This document shows, one piece after another, positions 22,883 to 29,160 of a stretch of DNA of 31,100 bases. This stretch comes from a virus. Location: positions 1 through 31,100 of the IMG/VR virus record IMGVR_UViG_3300044638_000961. One strand, written 5' to 3'. The translations under genes and the position numbers were made by a program. Positions within the stretch are counted from its first letter, which is position 1, and every line of letters starts with the position of its first letter. The notes under the pieces are model-generated. The model saw only the letters and a program-made list of their open reading frames with translations. It had not been told where the DNA came from and made no database searches.

Positions 22883-22988
22883 GCGAACTCAGTTCTATAA
22901 CCGAGAACTTATTTACTACCTGGTAAAGCTCGCCCATGTTATCGGAAATCCAACGCCAGATCGCGGAACTGATAGCGGAGAACTCTAA
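22800..22988 (+). CDS. possible small helical protein overlapping two genes
   Basis: A 62-residue ORF that overlaps the annealase 3' end by 83 nt and the next gene by 53 nt, both in other frames. It reads as a well-formed amphipathic helix (ILRAKIQELEEAFLEAARAGNVERTQFYNRELIYYLVKLAHVIG) and fills the otherwise empty 53 nt between its neighbours. GAAGG lies 3 nt before the ATG, which is closer than ideal. No family recognised. I am not sure it is translated. Confidence 0.4.
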   Translation: MQTHSILRAKIQELEEAFLEAARAGNVERTQFYNRELIYYLVKLAHVIGNPTPDRGTDSGEL

Positions 22989-23259
22989 GGGTTCGACCGC
23001 ACTCTACGAAGCTGAAAAGTCACTAGCCGAAGCCGAATACGAACTCGACACAACCGAAGCTAAGGCGTTTATTTCTGCCGAAGGCAGCGTGGCAGACCGA
23101 CAGGCGTTAGCACGGCTTAAATCGGCTCAGGTGCGCTTAGAACGTGACTTGCGCAAGGCCGAGCTAAATCGCATACGGGTAAAAATCAAGGCAATCGAAA
23201 CCGGACTAATCGCGCTCTCGACTCAGGCGAAACTCATAGGCGTAGAATTTAGGGCGTGA
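22936..23259 (+). CDS. coiled-coil hypothetical protein
   Basis: A 107-residue protein that is almost wholly helical and rich in Ala, Glu, Leu, Lys and Arg (EAEKSLAEAEYELDTTEAKAF, and RLKSAQVRLERDLRKAELNRIR). It is probably a two-helix coiled-coil hairpin. Such proteins are common beside recombination genes in actinophages; the function is unknown to me. Its stop overlaps the GTG start of the HNH-like gene. Confidence 0.75.
   Translation: MLSEIQRQIAELIAENSKGSTALYEAEKSLAEAEYELDTTEAKAFISAEGSVADRQALARLKSAQVRLERDLRKAELNRIRVKIKAIETGLIALSTQAKLIGVEFRA
23243..23255 (+). promoter_or_regulatory. weak -10-like box before HNH-like gene
   Basis: TAGAAT (23243-23248) lies 7 nt before the GTG at 23256, which has no good ribosome site. 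It fits the leaderless pattern seen elsewhere in the window but lies inside a coding region and lacks a clear -35. Confidence 0.25.
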
Positions 23260-23594
23260 AGAATAGCGACCTAAAGAAACTCCGTGAACGTGATCACTAC
23301 TGCTGGCATTGTGGAAGTGAATCAACCCTGGTTCCGCACCACCGAGCGAACCGCGGGATGGGGTCTAGCAAAGTCCTAGACACGTTACAGAACGTTATCT
23401 TGGTCTGCTCGCGCTACAACGGGGAAATGGAATCGGACGCTAACATCGCTAACCAGGCACGGGACTTGGGCCACAAACTCTCAAAGTTTGCGTCACCTTC
23501 GGCCGCAGTATTTGACAATTTCCAGAAGAAGTGGTTTTATCTAGACGAGAAGGGAAACAAGTTCGAAACCGAACCACCTTCGTATCTAATTTGA
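23256..23594 (+). CDS. HNH-like endonuclease or zinc protein
   Basis: A 112-residue protein with DHYCWHCGSES (CxxC) and VPHHRANRGMGSSKVLDTLQNVILVC, matching the first two-thirds of the beta-beta-alpha HNH fold (His-His, Asn, closing Cys). The closing part reads SRYNGEME, so the last conserved His is not obvious and activity is uncertain. It may nick DNA in recombination or packaging. The start is GTG at 23256, overlapping the previous stop. Confidence 0.75.
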   Translation: MKNSDLKKLRERDHYCWHCGSESTLVPHHRANRGMGSSKVLDTLQNVILVCSRYNGEMESDANIANQARDLGHKLSKFASPSAAVFDNFQKKWFYLDEKGNKFETEPPSYLI

Positions 23595-23606
23595 AAGGGA
23601 GATTAG

Positions 23607-23846
23607 ATGGAGTTAGAAAAGCTGGCAAAAGCCATGCGAGAGCGAGCCTTACTTATTGAGGGCGACGACTCACTTAGCGAAAGTCTGGCAATAGACGAAA
23701 TCGCAATCAGTAAAGCGAAAGCCGCCAAGCAAAAGCAAGTAGAGAACCTAAAAAAGCTATACTTCAATGCCGGACGCTGGGTAGGCGGGGCCAGAGATCA
23801 GAACGCTAGAGAAGCCTTCGTCAAAATGAAAGCCCGCGAAGTATGA
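23607..23846 (+). CDS. hypothetical helical protein before the methyltransferase
   Basis: A 79-residue charged, helical protein (LEKLAKAMRERALLIE, ISKAKAAKQKQVENLKKLYFNAGRW). It has no recognised domain. A GAAAGGGAGATTAG purine-rich site precedes the ATG. The stop overlaps the methyltransferase ATG (ATGA), so the two are probably translated together. Confidence 0.75.
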   Translation: MELEKLAKAMRERALLIEGDDSLSESLAIDEIAISKAKAAKQKQVENLKKLYFNAGRWVGGARDQNAREAFVKMKAREV

Positions 23847-24412
23847 AAATCGGCAGCTTATTTTCTGGCTACGGTGGACTCGACCTAGCCGTTATGAATG
23901 TCACCGGTGCAGAACTCGCTTGGCATTGTGAATGGGACGACGCACCTTCAAAGATTTTGGAAAAGCGTTTCCCAGGCGTTCCTAATTATCGGGACGTGTC
24001 GAAGGTGGACTTTACACAGGTCGAACCCGTAGACATACTCACCGGCGGGTTTCCCTGCCAGGACTTATCTTTAGCTGGTAAAAGGGCCGGACTAAAAGAA
24101 GGAACAAGAAGCGGACTATGGATTGAGTTCGCGAGAGCAATTGAAGAAATTAGACCAAGATTGGTGGTTATCGAAAATGTCAGAGGATTACTTAGCGCGT
24201 CTGCCCATAGCGACGTGGAACCCTGCTCGTGGTGTATGGGAGACGAACCAGGCGAACCTACTTTGCGCGCACTTGGAGCCGTGGCGGGAAGTCTGGCCGA
24301 CATCGGGTATGACTGCAAATGGACAGGTGTTCGAGCTGCCGACGCTGGCGCACCGCATAACAGATTCCGAGTCTTTATCGTTGCCTACCCCGCGAGCGCA
24401 GGAACCAGGTAG
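23843..24412 (+). CDS. cytosine-C5 DNA methyltransferase, catalytic half
   Basis: A 189-residue protein with the N-terminal catalytic motifs of 5mC methyltransferases: motif I (LFSGYGGLDLA, 6-16), motif IV (GGFPCQDLS with catalytic C72), motif VI (ENVRGLL, E111) and motif VIII (APHNRFRVF, 170-178). A zinc-like pair (EPCSWCMGD) lies between VI and VIII. It ends right after motif VIII, so it lacks the target recognition domain and motifs IX-X. Those are in the next ORF, which overlaps it by 236 nt in another frame. It may form a two-subunit enzyme, as known for M.AquI and M.EcoHK31I, and protect phage DNA from host restriction. Confidence 0.88.
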   Translation: MKIGSLFSGYGGLDLAVMNVTGAELAWHCEWDDAPSKILEKRFPGVPNYRDVSKVDFTQVEPVDILTGGFPCQDLSLAGKRAGLKEGTRSGLWIEFARAIEEIRPRLVVIENVRGLLSASAHSDVEPCSWCMGDEPGEPTLRALGAVAGSLADIGYDCKWTGVRAADAGAPHNRFRVFIVAYPASAGTR

Positions 24413-25346
24413 CACTTCACCAGGCTACGGAGATTCGCTGAACGACTTTGCAAGCCGTGTAACGACGGGTTATGCACCAAAAGACTTATTGCGTTCGCCA
24501 ACTGCTAGTCAGGGCGAAGGCGGAGCGTTAGGCGAGGAAGAAGCTCGCAAGCGTGGCAACACCGTAGGGATTCGTGATCAGGCTATGGACATCGCCAGGG
24601 CTAATGGCGAGAAGGTGAGCCGTGCAGTATTGCCTACCCCAATGGCTCGCGACTACAAGAACGACGCTACACCGCACGAACGTAATGGTGCTATACAGGT
24701 AGATTCAGTCCAGCGAGCTATCTTTCATAGTGGAGAAGTTTTACTGCCGACTACCCGAACCAGCATGGCTAACGGCCCTACCCAAAACGAAATCGCCCAG
24801 GGAAACCCAAAGACCCGTATCGAAACAGAAGTAATGCTAGGGGAAGTGAATTGGGGCAAGTTTCAACCAGCGATCCGAAGGTGGGAAGAAACACTAGGCC
24901 GCCCTTCACCTGCACCTACCAAGCCAGACGGCAAAGATGGAGCGCACCGACTATCAAGTGAGTTCACCGAATGGCTAATGGGGCTACCGGAAGGCTGGAT
25001 AACCGACTGCGGGCTAACTCGCAACGAGGAACTAAAGGCTTGCGGAAACGGCGTAGTCCCACAACAAGCCGAACTAGCCCTTAGAGTTCTGCTCGAAGGC
25101 GTTTCCATACCACGCGGGGGGGGGCAAGTGAATCTACCAACTCCAACCGTTAGTGACACCTTCACGGATAACCTAACCAGCTCACAACAAAAGCCAGGCT
25201 CTATGCACTCCGTAACGCTGCCACAAGCCGTTAGGTGGGTAAGTGGTAGAATAGAAGAAGCGGGCCAAGAGCTATCCACCCTTGACCCGCAGACCGATAA
25301 CGAGACTATCGGCGGTTTCAATGATACTGCCGAAGATAGGCAGTAA
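24177..25346 (+). CDS. methyltransferase recognition / C-terminal half
   Basis: A 389-residue protein in a different frame. It starts MSEDYLARLPIATWNPARGVWE at the ATG 24177, then EPWREVWPTSGMTANGQVFELPTL, SLPTPRAQEPG, LPTPMARDYK, and RLSSEFTEWLMGLPEGW followed by ACGNGVVPQQAELALRVLL. These are the recognition segments and motifs IX-X found at the C-terminus of actinophage cytosine methyltransferases. A TTG 54 nt upstream is an alternative start. A G9 run (25116-25124) is followed by a further LPTPTVSDT segment. It most likely pairs with the catalytic half. Codon use is similar to neighbours. Confidence 0.82.
   Translation: MSEDYLARLPIATWNPARGVWETNQANLLCAHLEPWREVWPTSGMTANGQVFELPTLAHRITDSESLSLPTPRAQEPGSTSPGYGDSLNDFASRVTTGYAPKDLLRSPTASQGEGGALGEEEARKRGNTVGIRDQAMDIARANGEKVSRAVLPTPMARDYKNDATPHERNGAIQVDSVQRAIFHSGEVLLPTTRTSMANGPTQNEIAQGNPKTRIETEVMLGEVNWGKFQPAIRRWEETLGRPSPAPTKPDGKDGAHRLSSEFTEWLMGLPEGWITDCGLTRNEELKACGNGVVPQQAELALRVLLEGVSIPRGGGQVNLPTPTVSDTFTDNLTSSQQKPGSMHSVTLPQAVRWVSGRIEEAGQELSTLDPQTDNETIGGFNDTAEDRQ
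25116..25124 (+). repeat. G9 homopolymer in methyltransferase gene
   Basis: Nine consecutive G residues, the longest G run I noticed, lie just after motif X and before an extra LPTPTVSDT segment. A change of one base would remove the C-terminal 75 residues. Confidence 0.9.
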
Positions 25347-25350
25347 GCAA

Positions 25351-26157
25351 ATGCCACTAATCAGGGGCTACCACTCATTCGACGACCAATTCGTCCAAAT
25401 TCCTAACGCCTGGCTACGCGATAGCCGCATAAGCCTAAAAGCCCGTGGCCTAATGGCCCAGATAATGACGCACCGCGAGGATTGGTCGCTTTCAATCAAC
25501 CGCCTAGCGTCTGACAATGGCGAAGGCAAACACGCAATCCGGCAAGCGATCGCAGAACTAGAGAAGTTTGGCTACTTAGTGCGTGACCAGGTAAACGATA
25601 AAAGGTTTGCCGAAGCAATCTGGACTACTCACGACCCATTTGAAATTCCGTTAGCGGAAAACCCGTTGTCGGAAATTCCGTTGTCGGAAAATCAGACCAC
25701 TAAGAATAACACTTTATTAGAAGACCACTTAGAAGAAGAACACTTAAAGAACACTAAGACAAAAGAGCTTTTTGAAGCCTTTTGGACTGAATACCCGCGC
25801 AAGGTCGATCGAGCTAAAGCGTTTAGGGCTTTTAAGTCGGCTCTAAATAGAACCACCTTCGAGGAAATACTTGCAGGGGTTATCGCCTATCGGACTGATC
25901 CGCTGCGCAAGACCGAGTTCACTAAGTATCCGACTACTTGGCTAAATGCCGATTCCTGGGAGAACGAAATTAGCCCGTCGCCAGATTCCGAAGCCGCCGA
26001 ACGCTCAAAGCAACGACGCGAACGTGAACTAGAAGCTTCCCGAACCTACCTAGCGCAACTCAAAGCCCAGGAAGCCGAAGCCAGCGCACCGAAGACGTGT
26101 AGGCACGGCAAAAATTTAGCCCTATGCTTGCCTTGTTCAAAGGAAACTAATGCCTAG
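25351..26157 (+). CDS. replication initiator / replisome organiser, helix-turn-helix type
   Basis: A 268-residue protein with an N-terminal winged-helix domain (FVQIPNAWLRDSRISLKARGLMAQIMTH, then LSINRLASDNGEGKHAIRQAIAELEKFGYL), the standard form of actinophage replication initiators. A linker follows that holds the iteron-coded repeats IPLAE-NPLSE-IPLSE, and then a C-terminal domain (LFEAFWTEYPRKVDRAKAFRAFK) similar to the helicase-loader-recruiting part. It ends with a Cys/His cluster (CRHGKNLALCLPC). The start at 25351 (MPLIRGYHSF) is chosen because it matches the common N-terminus; ATG 25321 is possible. It binds DNA at the origin inside its own gene. Confidence 0.85.
   Translation: MPLIRGYHSFDDQFVQIPNAWLRDSRISLKARGLMAQIMTHREDWSLSINRLASDNGEGKHAIRQAIAELEKFGYLVRDQVNDKRFAEAIWTTHDPFEIPLAENPLSEIPLSENQTTKNNTLLEDHLEEEHLKNTKTKELFEAFWTEYPRKVDRAKAFRAFKSALNRTTFEEILAGVIAYRTDPLRKTEFTKYPTTWLNADSWENEISPSPDSEAAERSKQRRERELEASRTYLAQLKAQEAEASAPKTCRHGKNLALCLPCSKETNA
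25648..25692 (+). repeat. three 15-bp iterons
   Basis: Three tandem copies of a 15-bp unit, CCGTTAGCGGAAAAC, CCGTTGTCGGAAATT and CCGTTGTCGGAAAAT, are exactly in phase (five codons each). Each includes a short dyad TTCCG-TTGT-CGGAA or close to it. They are in the linker of the initiator gene. Confidence 0.8.
25648..25790. other. putative replication origin (lambda-like)
   Basis: The three iterons are followed by an A+T-rich stretch: by my count 30 of the 90 bases at 25691-25780 are G or C, against about half elsewhere. Iterons next to an AT-rich unwinding element, both inside the initiator gene between its DNA-binding and C-terminal parts, is the plan of the lambda origin in gene O. That the initiator binds these iterons is inference. 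Confidence 0.6.
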
Positions 26158-26401
26158 TCAGACCTGCCTACGTTGCGGATACGTTTGGGAAATCTCACTT
26201 TCGCGCAACAACCCCGAAAACTGCGAATCCTGCCGCACTACAAAGAAGAACCGAATCCGTGAATGTATTGTCTGGCATGGACACTTCGCCGCCGACTTTG
26301 TCACACCGGTAGACGAAAATGGTGTCGAAGTAATGCCAGGTATCAGGACTTGCGGTAACAAAGACTGCGTTTCACCGACGCACATTACTAAACTGAAATA
26401 A
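26150..26401 (+). CDS. zinc-binding HNH-related small protein
   Basis: An 83-residue protein with two Cys pairs (CLRCGY at 6-11, CESC near 25-28) and a C-terminal cluster RTCGNKDCVSPTHI, the closing pattern of HNH_3-like zinc folds. The full catalytic His-Asn pair is not seen, so it may be a zinc-stabilised DNA-binding piece. It starts within the end of the initiator gene, overlapping by 8 nt. Confidence 0.7.
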   Translation: MPSQTCLRCGYVWEISLSRNNPENCESCRTTKKNRIRECIVWHGHFAADFVTPVDENGVEVMPGIRTCGNKDCVSPTHITKLK

Positions 26402-26415
26402 ACGAAAGGTAACAA

Positions 26416-26727
26416 ATGATTCGAAACCAGGCCCTAGTCACCGTAACCGGTTGGCTAAACGACGCTAAGACCTTCGATTGGGGATCAGCGGCAAAGGTAT
26501 CCGTAGACATTCGCAAGCAGAACGCAACGGGCGAATGGGAAACCGTAGACAAACTCATCTATGACGTAACCTACGAGGGCGTGTTCCCAGACGCTAAGCA
26601 GGTAATCGCAACCGGCCGAATCGTCGGCGTAAACACCTACGAGAAGCGCGACGGCAGCGTTGGCGTGAGTATCAAGGTTCGCGCTACCGATGTAGCACCT
26701 GCCGAAGAAACAGACGCACCATTCTAG
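26416..26727 (+). CDS. ssb: single-stranded DNA-binding protein
   Basis: A 103-residue OB-fold protein (ALVTVTGWLNDAKTFDWG, AKVSVDIRKQ, IYDVTYEGVFPD, IATGRIVGVNTYEKRDGSVGVSIKVRATDV) with a C-terminal tip ETDAPF that resembles the acidic SSB tail motif DDxPF. It is shorter than bacterial SSB. It would coat single strands during replication and recombination; it is placed between the initiator and the resolvase genes. GAAAGGTAAC is the ribosome site. Confidence 0.82.
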   Translation: MIRNQALVTVTGWLNDAKTFDWGSAAKVSVDIRKQNATGEWETVDKLIYDVTYEGVFPDAKQVIATGRIVGVNTYEKRDGSVGVSIKVRATDVAPAEETDAPF

Positions 26728-27131
26728 TATTTGAGGTATTTGGTGACCCAGCCCCGCAAGGCTCAAAGCGAGTAGTGCGGGGTAGGGTAATCGAAGCTTC
26801 GAAGAAACTAAAGCCTTGGCGTGAAGCCATCGCGAAGGTGGTAGAGGACAAACTTCCCACCAATCACAACATGATTATCGGCCCCGTATCGGTCGAAATA
26901 AACTTTTATCTTCCCAGGCCGCCAAGCGTAAAGCGACCCGCCCCAATCGTCCCACCGGACATCGACAAATTATGCCGCGCCGTCCTGGATGGCTTAGGCC
27001 AGGGACTCAACGGCAAGTCAGGCGACGGGCGACTATGGGCAGACGACAGCTTGGTAATTGAGCTGGTAGCTCGCAAGTTCTACGCCGACGCTCGCAAACC
27101 AGGTGCGGACATAAAAGTAACAACTTGGTAA
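26721..27131 (+). CDS. rusA: RusA-type Holliday junction resolvase
   Basis: The conserved C-terminal part has PPDIDKLCRAVLDGLGQ and LWADDSLV, which contain the catalytic Asp cluster of RusA. The conserved N-terminal strand, VFEVFGDPAPQGSKRVVRG, is in frame from 26727 but has no ATG, GTG or TTG before it. The first standard start is GTG 26775, which would cut off PAPQGSKR. I therefore place the start at ATT 26721 (ILVFEVFGDP), which gives 136 residues, a normal length; this overlaps the SSB end by 7 nt. If GTG 26775 is used, the enzyme has 118 residues. RusA cuts four-way junctions before packaging. Confidence 0.8.
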   Translation: MLVFEVFGDPAPQGSKRVVRGRVIEASKKLKPWREAIAKVVEDKLPTNHNMIIGPVSVEINFYLPRPPSVKRPAPIVPPDIDKLCRAVLDGLGQGLNGKSGDGRLWADDSLVIELVARKFYADARKPGADIKVTTW

Positions 27132-27148
27132 CACTCGCAAAAATGTAT

Positions 27149-27178
27149 TTGACCCCTGGCACTTTTTGGCAGTAACCT
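27149..27178 (+). promoter_or_regulatory. promoter for the small-gene cluster
   Basis: TTGACC (27149-27154), 18-nt spacing and TAACCT (27173-27178) lie in the 75-nt gap after rusA. A start near 27185 leaves a short leader with AAAGGGAAATCAA before the ATG at 27207. The spacer holds an inverted element (TGGC-ACTTTTT-GGCA, imperfect). Confidence 0.7.
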
Positions 27179-27206
27179 ATTTCTAGCCAAACGAAAGGGA
27201 AATCAA

Positions 27207-27410
27207 ATGGCAGCAGTAGACCTAGCAACTAAGCAAAAGCAAGAGCGCAAGCTTGACGAAATCGAGTCAATGCTAAAGACGCTAATTCACCAGGTCGAGT
27301 ATTCGATCACTTCTTACCGCCGGACGGACGTAGAAGCTCTACGCGCCGCATACCGCGCCGTAAACGCCGTAACCCTACTAACCGACTCCGAGCTAGAGCA
27401 GGTGGCATAA
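27207..27410 (+). CDS. hypothetical helical protein
   Basis: A 67-residue helical, charged protein (LATKQKQERKLDEIESMLKTLIHQVEYSI, then VEALRAAYRAVNAVTLL). It has no recognised family. First gene of the cluster behind the 27149 promoter, with a good ribosome site. It ends on the start of the next small gene (TAATGA). Confidence 0.7.
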   Translation: MAAVDLATKQKQERKLDEIESMLKTLIHQVEYSITSYRRTDVEALRAAYRAVNAVTLLTDSELEQVA

Positions 27411-27553
27411 TGACCACTCGCACTAAGGACGCTCTAACCGTTGCCGTAATCCTAATCGCCGGTATCGCCGTATTTGTTGGCGACCTACACCGCACAATTC
27501 TCCAGGCTACCTGGCCTGTAATCACCGCTTACTTCGACTACCTATTCAGCTAA
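27410..27553 (+). CDS. very small membrane protein
   Basis: A 47-residue ORF: a short basic N-terminus (MTTRTKD), one clear membrane segment (ALTVAVILIAGIAVFVGDL) and an aromatic C-terminal part (WPVITAYFDYLFS). The ATG overlaps the previous stop and codon use (CTA, GCC, ATC) is like the neighbours, so it is likely translated. Possible roles include a superinfection or membrane factor, but nothing specific can be read from it. Confidence 0.7.
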   Translation: MTTRTKDALTVAVILIAGIAVFVGDLHRTILQATWPVITAYFDYLFS

Positions 27554-27563
27554 AGGGGCAGAA

Positions 27564-27857
27564 ATGACAAAACTACGCGAACTATTTCGTCGCAACGCTT
27601 CGGATACTTCAATCCAGGCAGCCGAGTCCATCGACATTGGCAAACTCGAAGGCATGGTGCTAAACGCAATTCGCACCGCCGGAACCAACGGGATGACCCA
27701 GACCGAGCTACTAGCAAAGTTCCCTGGGTATTCCTATTCCTCGATCACCGCTCGCCCAAGCGCACTAAAGCGTAAGGGCCTTATCTATGACTCCGGACTA
27801 CGCCGTCCATCGGCTAACGGACGCAACCAAATGGTTCTAATGGCGGTGAAGAAATGA
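27564..27857 (+). CDS. winged helix-turn-helix protein
   Basis: A 97-residue protein with a winged-helix core: LEGMVLNAIRTAGTNGMTQTELLAKFPGYSYSSITARPSALKRKGLIYDSG has the two-helix turn and a wing-like strand, followed by the basic segment RRPSANGRNQMV. It may regulate early genes or bind DNA in replication. AGGGGCAGAA precedes the ATG. The stop overlaps the next gene. Confidence 0.75.
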   Translation: MTKLRELFRRNASDTSIQAAESIDIGKLEGMVLNAIRTAGTNGMTQTELLAKFPGYSYSSITARPSALKRKGLIYDSGLRRPSANGRNQMVLMAVKK

Positions 27858-28060
27858 AGCCAAACGAGGAAATGCGTAAGGCTATCGCTCACTCGCTAGA
27901 CGCGCTGGAAATGATTAGCTGGAATCGCGGTTTCGAAGCCGCTATCGACGCGATAGATGAAATGTCAAACGAACTACACAACAAGGGCGAGAAACTATCG
28001 GCAGAAATCCTGCGCTGGGCCGCCAAAGAGCTAAGGGGCGAAAATGAAGAATGTAACTAG
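27854..28060 (+). CDS. hypothetical helical protein
   Basis: A 68-residue, helical and acidic protein (EEMRKAIAHSLDALEMISWNRGFEAAIDAIDEMSNEL, then LSAEILRWAAKEL). It has no recognised motif. It overlaps both neighbours (4 nt upstream, 17 nt downstream), indicating coupled translation. Confidence 0.7.
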   Translation: MKPNEEMRKAIAHSLDALEMISWNRGFEAAIDAIDEMSNELHNKGEKLSAEILRWAAKELRGENEECN

Positions 28061-28259
28061 GTGGATCGCGGAAGTCTTGTTTGAGCGCGAGCTAGACGAA
28101 GACTACGAGCTAGGCACACGCTACGGGGCCGAGATGAATCGCAAGGCGACCCTAATGCAACTGCAACTATTACACGACCAGGCGAACAAAAGCCACAAGG
28201 CCGGTATCGCGAAAGCAATAGAGAATCTAGGCGGCAAGGTTAGGGAGTCGGCAGAATGA
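28044..28259 (+). CDS. hypothetical helical protein
   Basis: A 71-residue protein rich in Glu, Lys and Ala helices (RWIAEVLFERELDEDYELGTRYG, LMQLQLLHDQANKSHKAGIAKAIENLGG). The short repeated use of W/Y with acidic residues resembles its neighbour at 27854, though no clear paralogy can be claimed. Role unknown. Confidence 0.7.
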   Translation: MKNVTRWIAEVLFERELDEDYELGTRYGAEMNRKATLMQLQLLHDQANKSHKAGIAKAIENLGGKVRESAE

Positions 28260-28558
28260 CAATGAAGATAACCGTCTGGGAACTCCCAAACTGCGTTCAA
28301 TGCAACCAGACCAAGCGCGAGTTCGACAAGCGCGGGATTATCTACACAACCCGCAAGCTAACCCCAAAGGCCGTAGACCGCTTCCTAGCCCTGGGACTTA
28401 CTTCCGCCCCGATCGTCGAAACCGACGCTAAGAGATGGAGTGGGTTCCGGTTGTCAAAGATTGAGAGCCTGGACAACCACCTGAAGTTCGAGCGCAAGCG
28501 CGGCGTAAACGTCCCGCTAGAACCGATGGTGCAGGTTGCGGACGAGGTGGAAGAATGA
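28256..28558 (+). CDS. nrdH: NrdH-like glutaredoxin
   Basis: A 100-residue thioredoxin-fold protein with the redox motif CVQC (C13, C16) in VWELPNCVQCNQTKREFDKRG, followed by TSAPIVETD with the conserved cis-Pro and the RWSGFRLSKI segment, which matches the WSGFRP region of NrdH. NrdH passes electrons to class Ib ribonucleotide reductase. No reductase gene is in the window, so it probably feeds the host enzyme to boost dNTP supply. The C-terminus (about 75-100) extends past a minimal NrdH. Confidence 0.88.
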   Translation: MTMKITVWELPNCVQCNQTKREFDKRGIIYTTRKLTPKAVDRFLALGLTSAPIVETDAKRWSGFRLSKIESLDNHLKFERKRGVNVPLEPMVQVADEVEE

Positions 28559-28773
28559 AAATCTGGGAACAAAAGAAGGCAGAACGCGCCGAGCTGGTTC
28601 TAGACCTAATCGACAGATTGAACGCTATCGACGACAAGCAAGCGCGCCTAATCGCGATGGCCCTAGACGCTTACGGTTTCTACCGCCAACAAATGCCGCA
28701 CAAGGCTTGGATCAAGATTCGTAAGGAAGTCATAGACAAAGCTAAGGCGTATCTAGAGCAGGTGGAAAAATGA
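28555..28773 (+). CDS. hypothetical helical protein
   Basis: A 72-residue charged protein with helices KAERAELVLDLIDRLNAIDDKQARLIAMALDAYGF and WIKIRKEVIDKAKAYLEQVE. No family is recognised. It starts on the ATGA overlap with nrdH. Confidence 0.7.
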   Translation: MKIWEQKKAERAELVLDLIDRLNAIDDKQARLIAMALDAYGFYRQQMPHKAWIKIRKEVIDKAKAYLEQVEK

Positions 28774-28973
28774 GCGACCTACAAGACCTAATCCACACAA
28801 ACGCCCACAACGCCTACGAAATCGGCGTGAAGACCGAGCGTGAACGCATTATCAAAATTGCTAAGCAAAACATTTGCTTCGACCACCTGAGAACCCAGAC
28901 TTGCGATCACGGTGGCTGTTACGCCCTAGACCTACTGATTGGAAAAGTAAATGAGCAATTGGCAACGCGCTAA
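28770..28973 (+). CDS. hypothetical protein with Cys/His cluster
   Basis: A 67-residue protein with a helix (AHNAYEIGVKTERERIIKIAKQ) and a cluster of C36, H39, C45, H47 and C50 in ICFDHLRTQTCDHGGCYALD, which could bind zinc. The helix 'GxxxERERII' is common in small phage proteins. Role unknown. It overlaps both neighbours. Confidence 0.7.
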   Translation: MSDLQDLIHTNAHNAYEIGVKTERERIIKIAKQNICFDHLRTQTCDHGGCYALDLLIGKVNEQLATR

Positions 28974-29160
28974 CTACCGCCAGGTAATCGACCTACTCAA
29001 AGACGATAAGTTGGTCTGGTCGCCAGACTTCGACGCAATCCGCAAGCACCTAGCGGACGTATTCGACGAACATCTAATCGAAGGCAACTTTAGCTTCGGC
29101 ACTCTAAACTATCTAGCAGAGAAGCTACTAGAGGACGAGAACGACCTAACCCATGCTTGA
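28951..29160 (+). CDS. hypothetical protein
   Basis: A 69-residue helical protein (YRQVIDLLKDDKLVWSPDFDAIRKHLADVFDEHL, LNYLAEKLLEDENDL). No motif recognised. The ATG lies 23 nt inside the previous gene; the end overlaps the next ATG by 8 nt. Confidence 0.7.
   Translation: MSNWQRANYRQVIDLLKDDKLVWSPDFDAIRKHLADVFDEHLIEGNFSFGTLNYLAEKLLEDENDLTHA

Noticed and set aside
24863-25357. 164-residue antisense ORF over the methyltransferase
   Set aside because: Ser/Pro-rich shadow; the forward frame has clear motif X and the antisense has no family features.
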